From NCBI GenBank assembly GCA_025603075.1, contig MU626288.1, forward strand, positions 62,001 to 126,000: 64,000 nucleotides of DNA, written 5' to 3'. This stretch comes from Neoconidiobolus thromboides FSU 785. Its lineage: Eukaryota > Entomophthoromycota > Entomophthoromycetes > Entomophthorales > Neoconidiobolaceae. The notes below the pieces were generated by a model that searched no databases, had not been told where the DNA came from, and saw nothing but the letters and a program-made list of their open reading frames with translations. Within the stretch, counting starts at the first letter, position 1. Every line of letters starts with the position of its first letter. The translations under genes were made by a program, and so were the position numbers. Below are positions 23,702 through 35,438 of this stretch, piece by piece.

Positions 23702-26700
23702 ATGCATCGAAGTAGTAATTCACATTTAAAAGTGAGTTCATCTAACTCCTCATCCTATTTATCCAACTCAAGCTCAAGTGAATATAAAACCAGTTACGAA
23801 GATAGTATAAGTAGTGAAACGAGTTATCATCGACCATTAGCAATAGCAACGCGTTCTTCGTCGTTAAATTCTAGAGCTTATGAAGTTGGAAATATTATAT
23901 CGCCGCCATCTATTTCACCAAGTTTTAGTAATAGTTTGTTAAAAAGTACACCTTTATCAACCATTAATTCGGAACCTATTAAGGGATATAATGGAAGTAG
24001 TGGCGAAAGTATAAAGCATAATTTAAATTCAAAAGCGTCCAATTTGATTAATAGTCCTTTTTTTAAAAATTTAAAACAATCAAAAGAAATTGTTAGACCT
24101 CCCACAATCATTACTACAACAATAAAGGAAACAAAAGAACCTTATCAGTCATCCACTAATGGTAAAATTATGTTAATTGAAAGTCCAAATAGAATTAGTC
24201 CAGTTAATTCAGAGTCTAACTTATCACCTACCAAATTTCGACCCTTACCAACGGTTCCTTATAAAAGTCCACCAAGTCCATTGGGAATGAAAGCAGTATT
24301 GGCAAGGACATCAACAGAATCCTTAAATAGTAATTCTAGCCTATCTCAAACTAAACCATTACCAAAGGTACCAAATAAACAGACAATAAAAAAATTGGGG
24401 CCGGGGCAGACCCTACGTTCTAGAGCTAATTCGGATATTACTAATAATTCAAGAAATGGACAAAACAAAAATTTATATTTTGAAAGTCTATTATCAGGTA
24501 TCACTAAAAGTCAAGAAGGAAAAGAAAAGAAAATAATTAATGTTCAATTTGTTTCTGAGGTGTTAGAAAGATTTATCTGTAATATCCCAAGAGCTTTACA
24601 TACCAAAAATTCGTTAGAATATCCAAGTTCTTTTACTGGAAAAGATATAGTGGTAAATTTTATTCTGAATTTGGTTTTATAATGACTTGATTTAAAATTG
24701 TTACTTTTTATAGGATACCTTAAGTCAAATTCTACAAACAGAGGATCGAAAGTTATGTTTATCTTGTGGTCAATGTTTTGAATTTCACAAATTGTTTCAT
24801 GATGTTACTTTTGAAAGTTCATTAAAAGACAGTATATCTGAAATATATACATTTAGAGATTATTTATCTTCGGAGCCCTTTGATTCTAGTTTAATTAAAG
24901 ATTTTGAAACCATTTATTCAACTATATCTGGAGTATTTACCAATTTGACACCTTGTTATTCACCGACTTGCTCAAAAAGTAAGCTTTGTTATTCGCCTAT
25001 GTGTCCAAGGAAAGTTAAAAATGTAAGTGGAAGTTAATGATCTATTATATCTTTGTTTGTTAAACAAGTTTTTATTAGGGTTTAATTAATTTTCGATTTG
25101 GTACCCCAGTTAATCCATTGGGGCCTTCTACTTTACCGGAACCTATGGTAAGTTTTTTTTAGCGATGAATAAGTGCTCTCAAATTTAACTAAAAATTAAA
25201 TAGAGAGTTTGGGCAAGAACAGTACCTAAAAGCGTATTGGATACAACTTCAGTAAAAGAAAAGAAACGACAAGAAGCGATTTATGAATTTATTTATACAG
25301 AAAAAGACTTTGTAGAAGACATTGAGATATTACAAGAGGTAAATATTTAAAATCGGAACTAAATATTTATGAAATAATGAAATTAATTGAACAATTTTTA
25401 TTAGTTTTTCATTAAACCTTTGCTATATGAAAACATTATTTCAACTGAAAAAAGAGATGAGTTTATTGAACAAGTATTTTTTAATATTAGCGAAATTCAT
25501 TCAATCAATCATCATTTAATGAAAGATTTAATAAAAAGACAAGAAGAACAATATGTTGTAGATCAAATTGGAGATATTTTTTTAGATCACGTGAAAAATT
25601 TTGAACCCTTTGTGGCTTATGGGGCTCACCAATTGTTTGCTAAACAGGCTCTAGAATTAGAAATTACTCAGAATCAGAATTTAGCGAGGTTTTTGGAGGT
25701 AAAATTAATAAAAGAATCCGAATATATGCGAATCTAAATTAATGATATAATTTAGGAAAAAGAACAATTACCTCAATTAAGAAAATTACCAATACAAAGT
25801 TTCATGGGAAGACCAACTACACGATTAGCTAAATATTCATTATTGTTAGAAGCTATTATTAAACATACAGAATCTGATAATCCAGATATTGAAAATATGC
25901 AAAAAGTGATCAAAATAATTAAAGGATTTTTAAATCGAATTAATATTGAAACGGGTAAAGCAGATAATAAATTAAAGTTAACTAGGTTGTCAAAATTATT
26001 ATTGGGCAATGGTAATGAATTGAAGGTAAAAATGAGATTTATATAATATAATATAATATAAAAATATTAATTAATTTTAATTTTTATTGAAGATGCTAAA
26101 TTTAATGCATGATAATCGAATACTAATAAGAGATGGTACATTAAAAAAAAAAACAGGTGTGGATCAAGTGGATATTTCATTATTTTTATTTGATCATTTA
26201 TTATTATTAACAAAAAGAAAAAGTTCAAAAGAACATAACGATTATATTTATAAAATACATAAAAAAGTAAGTTTAAATAGCATATAATAAACAATAGATT
26301 AATTTATTTTTATATTAGCCCATTCCATTAGAATTAATTAAAGTTATTATACCTGAAGAATCATCTTTAGTTGATGCAACATCCAAGAGATCCTCTAATG
26401 GATTTGTTTCTAGAAGAGCCAATTCCTTTTTATATATGGGAACTAATAATCTACAAGATTCAATAGTTAAATCAGGATATCCATTAAATATTACTCATTT
26501 AGGTAGAGATGGACAAACAATCACATTATATGCTAATACATTAGCTGAACGTAAACAATGGAAAGATAAAATAGAAAAACAAAGAGGAATAGTAACATCT
26601 TTAACAAATGTTTATGAAGTATTTACAATATCAACAGTTCATTTTAAATTTAACAATCCTATATTATCAACAGCTTTATTTAATGATAATGAAAGAATAT

Positions 26701-27611
26701 TAATTGGCACAGAAGAAGGAGTTTATTTAGGTAGTTGTAGTGGTATGAGTAATTTTCAAAAAATTATTGATTTAGAAAAAGTTTATCAAATTGAAATATT
26801 AGAAGAATATAATATGTTAATTTTATTATCAGATAAATCACTATATACATTCGCTATGGATACTTTAAATAACGACTCAACATCAGTTAAAATTGGAAGA
26901 AAAATAAGCTCTCATGTTACTTTTTTTAAAGTAGGTGTATGTTTAGGTAGAGTACTAGTTTGTGTAGTCAAGGCAACACCTTTAAGTTCGGTAGTTAAAG
27001 CATTGGAACCTGTATTATTGACTACTAATAAAAAAGCAGCCTTTGGTAAATTTTTAATGAGAGCTGGTAAAGATGGTATGAGATTATTTAAAAAATTTTA
27101 TATACCATCCGGATATACCTCATTACATTTTTTGAAAACAAAAATATGTGTTGGTTGTGCAAAAGGATTTGAAATTGTTGATTTGGAAACATTAAATACA
27201 CAAGGTTTATTAGATGAAACGGATGCTTCCTTAAATTTTGTACTAAAAAGAGAAGTAGTTAAACCTATTGCTATTTATAAAGTATCAACTAAAGATTTTT
27301 TATTATGTTATGATGAATTTGCTTTTTATGTGGATAAAGATGGTCGTCGTACTAGATTAGAATTTATTATATTGTGGGAAGGAGAGCCAACTTCTTTTGC
27401 ATTTGAATATCCTTATATATTAGGTTTTAATCCAGATTTTATTGAAATTTGGGATGTAGATAAATGCAAATTTTGTCAAGTTATACCAACATGTAATTCA
27501 AGGTCTTTATCTACATTACCAGGGGCTATTCATTGTGTTAATAATCCAATTGGTGAGTTTCAACAATTGTTTGCATTAAGGCTGAAAAATAAAAGTAATG
27601 TGGAAGCGTAA
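23702..27611 (+). CDS. ROM2: Rom2-type Rho guanine nucleotide exchange factor (DEP-DH-PH-CNH)
   Basis: Eight exons: 23702-24652, 24714-25022, 25079-25147, 25204-25338, 25405-25698, 25756-26025, 26093-26266 and 26319-27611. The frame is kept throughout, giving 1,164 aa. The first 270 aa are a Ser/Pro-rich arm. A DEP-like region follows (SFTGKDIV then DTLSQILQTEDRKL). The DH domain starts KKRQEAIYEFIYTEKDFVED and includes RPTTRLAKYSLLLEAIIKHT. The PH domain spans LNLMHDNRILIRDGTL to ANTLAERKQWKDKI. The C-terminal citron homology domain runs from about VHFKFNNPILSTALF to the end. This order is that of yeast Rom1/Rom2, which activate Rho1 for cell-wall synthesis. The glucan synthase that Rho1 controls in yeast lies 31 kb away. 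Confidence 0.92.
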
Positions 27612-28001
27612 ATAATTGGGGATAGAAATCAAGAAAATTCAAATCAAATTAAAGATATGAAGTTTTATGGAATGGGAAAATTGAAGAGATGTGAGTTTAA
27701 GATGAAAGCTAAAAAGAGGATAGTAATAAAAAATTAGTTGATTGATTAATTGTATCTAAAATTGATTTTAAAAGAATTTATTTTTAATAAAAATACTAAC
27801 TCATATAATTAAACTTATTTTGAATAATTTTTATTTATAGCTACTACAATTATATTGTGAGCTGATAAACTATTCATTTAGGAACTAATTTTTATAAAAA
27901 TTGCACTTCAATCTAAGCATAAATATTAAAAATCAAACAGTTAACTGACTATAAAGGTTATTGCAAATTAGATCACAATACAGCTGCAGCCATTGTATTT
28001 T
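27612..28001. other. RhoGEF 3' region
   Basis: AT-rich 3' sequence; no gene is seen. Confidence 0.4.
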
Positions 28002-28102
28002 TACCATGACGTATTTTTTGGTTAGAAATTTTACTAACAATTTTTCACTTAAATAGTGCTTAAAAGATTGAAAAATGATGAAACCAAAAAAACATCCACA
28101 TA
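28002..28102 (+). mobile_element. short TIR element, copy 7 (forward, left end decayed)
   Basis: The left end is decayed (TACCATGACGTATTTTTTGG). The body is clear: TTTTACTAACAATTTTTCAC, AATAGTGCTTAAAAG, AAAATGATGAAACC and a right end of AACATCCACATA. It lies about 160 bp upstream of the DinB-like gene, in its likely promoter. Confidence 0.75.
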
Positions 28103-28258
28103 TCATTTTATTATTGAGATGAGAAATTAATATTCAGTTCAATAATTTAAATTTTAGCATATGATCTAATCATTAATGAGGGTAGAAAGTAATGACTATA
28201 AAAAGCAAAGTAATTCAATTTTTAAAAATGTGTCAAACTTGAAATTTTAAAAAAAATC

Positions 28259-29267
28259 ATGATTTTAAATAACAATAAAAAGGAGTTAAATAATGAAGAA
28301 AATGTTACCTGTAATCAAGATAATAAGCCAATAATAGTGAATAAGAAAGAAAGTGATGTTAAAGAAAGTTGGAATGAAGAGAGAAGTAATGATATTATAT
28401 GGATAAATGGTAAACAAGAGAGCAATGATAATGAATCACCCATTAACGTCAAACAGGAAAAAAATAAAAGTCAAACTATGGTTAATATAAAAGATGAAGA
28501 TGAAGATTCAGAAAATCAGTCTTTTACCTCTTCCATTTTAGGTTTAAAACAAGCTATTATTCAACAACTTGATCAAGGTATTAAATTAATATCTTCTATC
28601 TCAGATCCTATTCTATTTATAAAGAAATCAAATTTAGTACCTAAAAGTACTATTGGTAAACATTTTCGTCATGTATTAGATCATTTCTATTGCTTGTTTA
28701 AAGGAATAGAAGAAAAAGAAGTAATTGTAGATTATGATTTAAGAGTTAGAGAGGTAAGTTGCATTGATTACAAACTATCGTTTATTTGTTTTATTATAAT
28801 AATATGTAGTATAAAAAGAAGCCAAGATTTAATATTTTATTTTAAATAGAAAAGTTTAGAATTAGAACCTAATAAAATGATAGAAGCTATGAAAGAATTG
28901 ATTATTAAAATCGAACATATGAATTTGGAATTGGAATTAGATATCAAAATTAAAAGTATAATTGAACCTTGTAAATCTAAATTTATAATCTCAAAATCAA
29001 GTTTAGTTAGAGAATTATGGTTTTGTACTCATCATGCTAGTAGGTTTAAATTATTCATTTCATTATTATTAAGAATTAATAAATTTACTATTAGTTCATC
29101 ATCACGCTTTGATTAAAGTTTTATGTTTCGAATTCAATATAAAAACAGATATTAATTTTGGTGTAGCTCCTTCTACTTTATATAAACGTCAATTATCAAA
29201 GGACGATGTAAATGCCAATACAAATTCTGAACTAAAGTATAAAAAAATAAGAGAAAATAAGCAATGA
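28259..29267 (+). CDS. DinB-superfamily metal-binding protein with acidic N-terminal arm
   Basis: Three exons, 28259-28753, 28850-29039 and 29095-29267, giving 285 aa. The third exon is easy to miss because the intron reads through in frame for 25 codons. The first 85 aa are polar and charged (Asn, Glu, Lys). From about residue 90 the protein reads as a DinB four-helix fold: STIGKHFRHVLDHFYCLF, VDYDLRVREKSLELEP, SSLVRELWFCTHHAIHHHA, LIKVLCFEF and the terminal DINFGVAPSTLYKR. The histidines of RHVLDH and THHAIHHHA would bind a divalent metal. Bacterial relatives include DinB/YfiT-like enzymes. No function is known that I can assign. The splicing is supported by restoration of the conserved His cluster and the FGVAPSTL end. 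Confidence 0.82.
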
Positions 29268-29381
29268 GTTACAAATTATAAGTTATAAACTTTATTTTTA
29301 TTTTTTTTGTTAAATGTAACTGTAATACATTTTTTTATTATCATTTATATCTTTGTTTTTTCTTCATTTTATTTTCTTTAA

Positions 29382-30926
29382 TTATAAATTATTTTTAACA
29401 TATAGTTCCTTTACTTTCTTTAATCTTTTAGCTAGTTTTTTAATAATTGTATGACCACCAGCTATTTTATATTGTTGACAAAATTCAAAAGCTACTTCCA
29501 TTAAATTATCCATTTCAAAGATATCCACTTTTTGTTGGCTTCCATTAGGTAATTCAATTTCACAAGTAAACAAATAAGGACTATAATTAAAATCATTATT
29601 AATATCAATTCTTTTATGATGTGGTAATTTATGAAGGTCCATTTCATTAAATTTTTTATTTAATTGATCGATAGGAGAATCTTCATTTGATAAAAAATTA
29701 GATCCTAATAAATATAAGTCAATATCAATATTATTAAATAAAACAATATTTACTTTGATAATCCAAACAACCTTCTTGTTGTTCTATATTATCATACTTT
29801 GTTTTAATATGCTATAATATAATTAATACCTTATTTATTTATAATTTTATAATTTACTTCATCTTCAACATTATTTCTTAATCTATTATCAGTAATATTA
29901 TCACTAACATTGTATCTTAAATTATCATTGTAACATGTATTATTGTTATCCTCATCCTCATCATTATAATATTGATTTCTATTATCATAATAATGACTTC
30001 TTAATTTATCCTTGTAATAATAATTGTTATTATAATATTGATTCCTACTATTATTATAAATACTTCCTATATCAGTATGATAGTAATTATCATTATTATT
30101 ATATCTACCCCTGTTATTTATGCTATAATCATCATCATTAAATTGATTATTATTACTATAACTATGATAGCTATTATTTTGATCATCATATCGGTTATTA
30201 ATGTTACTATATTTATCATCCATATAATTGGGCCTTATATCTTTGTTCAAATTAACAGTTTGATCCCAATGATCTGGTATGTCTTGTTGTTTATTATAAA
30301 CTATGTTTTTGGGCTTCATTTTATCCACTAATAGCAATAATAATTAATATATGATCTTTTTATAGTTATAATTATTTCATACACTCATCATCCAAATAGT
30401 TGTCCTTAATATTACTATTACTTTGCTTAATAAATTTAATTACGATTACTATATAAATAAACAAATTTTATAGACTCGATAACTTACTTTTTTATCATAA
30501 ATATATTCTGCTTTTGATTCTTTTTTATTTGGTCTAAAATTGTTTCCTTTTCGATGTAATTGACCTGCGTTAGTACCATTTGAATTCACTATACTACCCC
30601 ATTGATTTGATGTTCTACTATTAGTATTGATGCTACTTTCATTACTTTGCTTTGATTCTACTTTACTAATATTAACCTGATTCTAAAAAACAAAAAACAA
30701 ATTTAATTTGGGATAAAATTCAATTTAGAGAATCTATCAATCTTACTCTGTCATTCCAACCTCCATGCCTATTTTCACTCCTTTCCATTCTGTTTATATT
30801 TTTATTGTTTGATTTACTTACATTCTCACTAGGTTTAAAATTTCTACCTGTACGATGTAAGTTACCTGCTTTTGGATCAATAATTTCTGGTCGTAAGGAG
30901 TTCCATGCATTTACAGTGTCATCCAT
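29382..30926 (-). CDS. Asn/Tyr-rich orphan protein with repeated N-terminal motif and a compact C-terminal domain
   Basis: Not recognised. I splice six exons (30747-30926, 30488-30682, 30383-30425, 29858-30327, 29754-29811, 29382-29704) into 422 aa with the frame kept. The longer frame upstream starts at a TTG, so ATG 30926 (MDDTVNAWNSLRPEI) is preferred. Exons 1 and 2 carry an imperfect repeat, NLHRTGRNFKP and QLHRKGNNFRP, each following a W-containing segment (NAWNSLR, NQWGSIV). Exon 4 is an Asn/Tyr/Asp-rich low-complexity stretch of about 150 aa. Exon 6 ends in a well-formed domain: YLFTCEIELPNGSQQKVDIF, then EMDNLMEVAFEFCQQYKI and a Lys-rich tail. The low-complexity middle suggests a phase-separating or RNA-associated protein, but that is inference only. 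Confidence 0.65.
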
Positions 30927-31730
30927 TATTGTATGATTAGGTTGAAGATTAGTTTTCGAATTCAAGAAAAGTTAAGAATTGATATTTTTTAAAAATTGAG
31001 TTGAATAAAAAGTGCACTTTTTTAATTTATAAAATATACAGGGTGATGACCTAATCATTTCTTATACATTAAAAAGTGAATATGTGATAGGGTTTAATAA
31101 ATGATAATAGATAGTTATTTAATGCTTTATTTAAAAATATAAGTAAAATGAATTGATTAATATAATACGTTATTTATATATAATATTTATTAGCATATCA
31201 GATTCTGCAAATTATTACTAAAACTATATGATAAATTGTAAGTTTTACAAATTAATGTACTTAATTTAACATCTAGATAATAAAAATTAATAAATTAAAT
31301 CAGATAGTTGTGACTATTTTGTTTTGGGATTAATAAATAAATAAATAGTAGTACTATTGTAGTCGATTCTTTTATAACTCTTTTATAAAACACATTATAC
31401 ATATAATAATATTCCATAATCGAAAAATCACTACTCTCAAGTACTCTGTCGTCACTAATAAATTTTAGCAAAAAAGCAAAATTGAACGAATATCAATTCG
31501 AATGCATAGAAAAAAACACCAAATCAGTCCATTTTAAATTCCAAATTTAACAAATAAAATTAAATATTCAATAATACAAAGGGATAAAATAGGTTCGAGA
31601 AAGTAATAAATTCAATGGATGAAGATTTCTAACTTGTTATTTAATCGATCATTAAAAGTATTAAAGTAAAATAAACTGATATCATTATTTACAACTAATA
31701 CTAATATCCCCCTCCCTCTTTTTATTTAGT
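30927..31730. other. divergent promoter region between the orphan and C1-THF synthase genes
   Basis: AT-rich, no gene. A pyrimidine tract (CCCCCTCCCTCTTTTTATTT) at 31708-31727 sits just before the C1-THF synthase ATG, as is common for highly expressed fungal genes. Confidence 0.4.
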
Positions 31731-34700
31731 ATGGCAAAATTATTGGATGGAAAAGTAGCATCGAAGTAAGTTTCTTTTTATTCCCTCATTTTCTATTATT
31801 TAATGTCAACTCAACTTTCATTTCTTCCTTTATAGGAATATTCGTGATGCATTAAAAATTGAAGTAGAAGATTGGAAGAATAAGTATCCAACATTTAAAC
31901 CTCACTTAGCCATTGTACAAGTGGGTGGTCGAGAGGACAGTTCCTTATATGTTAAAATGAAAGAAAAGGCAGCTTTAGAAGTAAGCATAAATTTTCTATT
32001 TGAAAAAAAACTATTTCTAATAAGTTAATGGTAGATTGGTATTGGTTTTTCTCATCTTAGTTTACCTGAAAATGTATCTCAATTTGAAGTAAGCTTTGAG
32101 GAATTAAATTTTATTTTGAATTTTAAAATGATTTAAATTATTTTTTCTGTTAGCTTATGACTCACATTAAACGCTTAAATGAAGATAATAATGTTCATGG
32201 ATTTTTGGTTCAACTACCATTGCCTGATGGTTTAGATGAAAAACAAGTCACGGATGCTATCCTTCCTTCAAAAGATGTGGATGGGTAAGAATAAGTTTGT
32301 TACTAGAGCTGTGAAAAGATTACTTATTTACTTACTTTTAGTTTTCATCCAACCAACATTGGCGATCTTTCTAAACGTAAAGCGGAGCCCATGTTTAAAG
32401 CTTGTACCCCATTGGGCTGTATTGAATTATTAAAACAATCAGGTGTTACTTTAGCTGGTAAACAAGCAGTTGTTGTTGGTCGTAGTGATATAGTAGTAAG
32501 TATTGTTATTAAATCTACAATAATTTGTTACTAATAGTTTATTTTAGGGCACCCCGGTCTTTCATTTATTGAACAATGAGAATTGTACTGTTACTTTATG
32601 TCATTCTCAAACTCAAAATCTACCTGAAATTGTAAATCATTATTTCAATTAGAATTTAGCTAAAATTAATGCTTAATCAACTAGGTAAAAACAGCAGATA
32701 TTCTAGTTGTGGCTATTGGTCAAGCCAATTACATTAAAGGAGAATGGGTTAAACCAGGAGCTGTTGTTATTGATGTGGGTATGAATTCCATTCCAGGTAA
32801 ATATCAATACACATCATCACCAAAAAAAAGTACAAAACTAACAGCCGCTTAGATGCCACTAAAAAGTCTGGCATGAGATGGACTGGAGACGTTGAATTTG
32901 AAGAAGCCAGTAAAGTAGCCTATGCCATTACTCCAGTACCTGGAGGTGTTGGGCCAATGACTGTTGCCTTTTTGTTAAAAAACACAGTCATTTCTGCTCA
33001 AAGATATTATCAATGGTCTACTGAACGTAAAGTTGTTCCTTTGAAATTAGACTTATTAGAACCTGTACCAAGGTGATTGAAATTTATATTTTATATTGAG
33101 GATGAAAGTACTAATAATATTTTTTAGCGATATCGATATTGCCTTAGCACAAACTCCTAAACCAATTAGTACTTTAGCTAAAGAATTAAATGTTTTAGAA
33201 TCTGAAGTAAATAATAATACAATAATGATAGCACATTATATTTATAAATTAAATAGTTGGAGCCCTATGGAGATTATAAAGCCAAAGTACGTTTAAATAT
33301 TTTAGAACGTTTAGAGCATCGTAAAAATGGTAATTATGTCGTAGTTACTGGGTAATCATTATCATTGATAATAATACCTTAATATTAAACATCCATTTAT
33401 TTTAGTATTAACCCTACACCCCTTGGCGAAGGTAAATCCACTACTACTATGGGATTATGTCAAGCTCTTAGTAGTCAACTTGGAAAAGTAGCCATTGCAT
33501 GTGTACGTCAACCATCTCAAGGGCCTACCTTTGGTATCAAAGGTGGTGCTGCAGGTGGCGGTTATTCTCAAGTTATTCCAATGGATGAATTTAATCTTCA
33601 TCTTACTGGAGATATCCATGCAATTACTGCAGCTAATAATTTATTAGCTGCTGCTATTGATGCTCGTATGTTTCATGAAGCTACTCAATCAGACAAAGCT
33701 TTATTTAGTAGATTATGTCCAGCTAAGAAAGGAGAACGTAAATTTGCAGATGTTATGTTGAAAAGATTAAGAGTAAATTTAATTACCATTTGACTTAATA
33801 ACAACTATATTAATAATTAAATAATAGAAATTAAACATTGATAAAACCAATCCAGATGATTTAACAGAAGAAGAAATTAGCAAATTTGCTAGATTAGATA
33901 TTGACCCAGAAACGATTACTTGGCAAAGAGTAGTTGATATTAATGATCGTTTCTTACGTCGTATTAATGTAGGATTAAATCCAACTGAAAAAGGGATGAC
34001 TAGAGAAACTGGTTATGATATTGCTGTTGCTTCCGAATGTATGGCTGTATTAGCATTAAGTACCTCTTTAAAAGATATGCGTGAAAGGTAAATTTAAAAA
34101 AATTACTGTATTATTTAATAACAAAATACTAAATAATAATAATATTTTAGATTAGGTAATATGGTAGTAGCTTCCAGTAAATCAGGCGATCCAATTACTG
34201 CTGATGATATTGGTATTGGTGGTGCTTTAACTGTATTAATGAAAGATGCTATTAAACCCAACTTGATGCAAACTTTAGAAGGAAGTGCGGTATTTGTCCA
34301 TGCAGGACCATTTGCTAATATTGCGCATGGAAATTCATCCATTTTGGCTGATCGTATAGCCTTAAAGATAGCTGGTGTAGATAACAATAGTGACCAAGAA
34401 GCCGGATTTGTAGTAACTGAAGCCGGATTTGGTGCAGATATTGGAATGGAGAAATTCTTTAATATTAAATGTAGAAATTCAGGTTTAGTACCTAATGTAG
34501 TAGTATTAGTAGCTACTATTAGAGCCTTAAAGATGCATGGTGGTGGACCAGAAGTTATACCAGGTAAACCATTACCAGTCGAATATACTGAGGAAAATTT
34601 AGAATTATTGGAAAAGGGATGCAATAATTTAATTCATCACATTAAAAATTGTCATAAATTTGGGATCCCAGTAGTGGTTGCTATTAATAAATTCTCTAGT

Positions 34701-35225
34701 GATACAGAAAAAGAAGAGGAATTGATTAAAGATTATGCAATGAATGCAGGTGCTTTTGCTGCCGTTACATCCAATCATTGGGCAAAAGGTGGTTTAGGGG
34801 CTGTTGATTTAGCTAATGCAGTAGTTGAAGCAAGTCAACAAGAAACTGATTTTAAATTATTATATCCATTAGAAGATTCCATTGAAACCAAAATTAACAA
34901 AATTTGTCAAGAAATTTATGGAGCTGATGGAGTAGAATTTTCCGAATTAGCTAAAAAGAAATTGGAATTATATACTCAACAAGGTTTCGATAAGCTTCCA
35001 ATTTGTATGGCAAAAACTCAGTATTCTTTGAGCTCGGATTCAAAAGCTAAGGGGGTACCTAAAGGTTTTGTTATTCCTATCAGAGATATTAAAGCTTCTG
35101 TAGGTGCTGGTTTCTTATATCCTTTAGTTGGGGAAATGCAAACAATGCCTGGTTTACCTACTAGACCTTGCTTTTTTGATGTGGATATTGATTTAGAGTC
35201 AGGCGAAGTTAAAGGATTATTTTAA
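31731..35225 (+). CDS. ADE3: C1-tetrahydrofolate synthase, trifunctional, cytosolic
   Basis: A plus-strand gene of about 940 aa with around ten short introns; the first splits the codon after [11 protein letters not shown]. The N-terminal dehydrogenase/cyclohydrolase half shows [14 protein letters not shown] with the catalytic YxxxK Tyr and Lys, [27 protein letters not shown] and [14 protein letters not shown] linker ([20 protein letters not shown]) joins it to the formyl-THF synthetase half: [16 protein letters not shown] (P-loop), [19 protein letters not shown], and the final [14 protein letters not shown]. The enzyme interconverts 5,10-methylene-, 5,10-methenyl-, 10-formyl- and free tetrahydrofolate for purine and thymidylate supply. 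No mitochondrial presequence is present, so it corresponds to yeast cytosolic Ade3 rather than Mis1. Confidence 0.95.
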
Positions 35226-35438
35226 ACCTAAATAATGAGAATAAGAATAATAAATTAATATGTTATTTTTGAATAGTTTTAGGTTAATTTTCACTTTCAT
35301 TTTCATACTGTTTTAATTCCCTTCAATTTTTAAAAATTCAAGCCTTAAGTAAAAAGAATATTCGAAAATTAACTAAATCAAGTTTGATAAGTTTTTTAAA
35401 GATTTAAGTTTTTTTGGATAAATAGTTAAATAGTAGCA

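Noticed and set aside
30038-30331. 97-aa Ile-rich frame on the plus strand
   Set aside because: It is the complement of the Asn/Tyr-rich exon of the minus-strand orphan.
31580-31610. GGTTCGAGA as a tRNA T-loop
   Set aside because: No acceptor stem or anticodon arm can be drawn around it.
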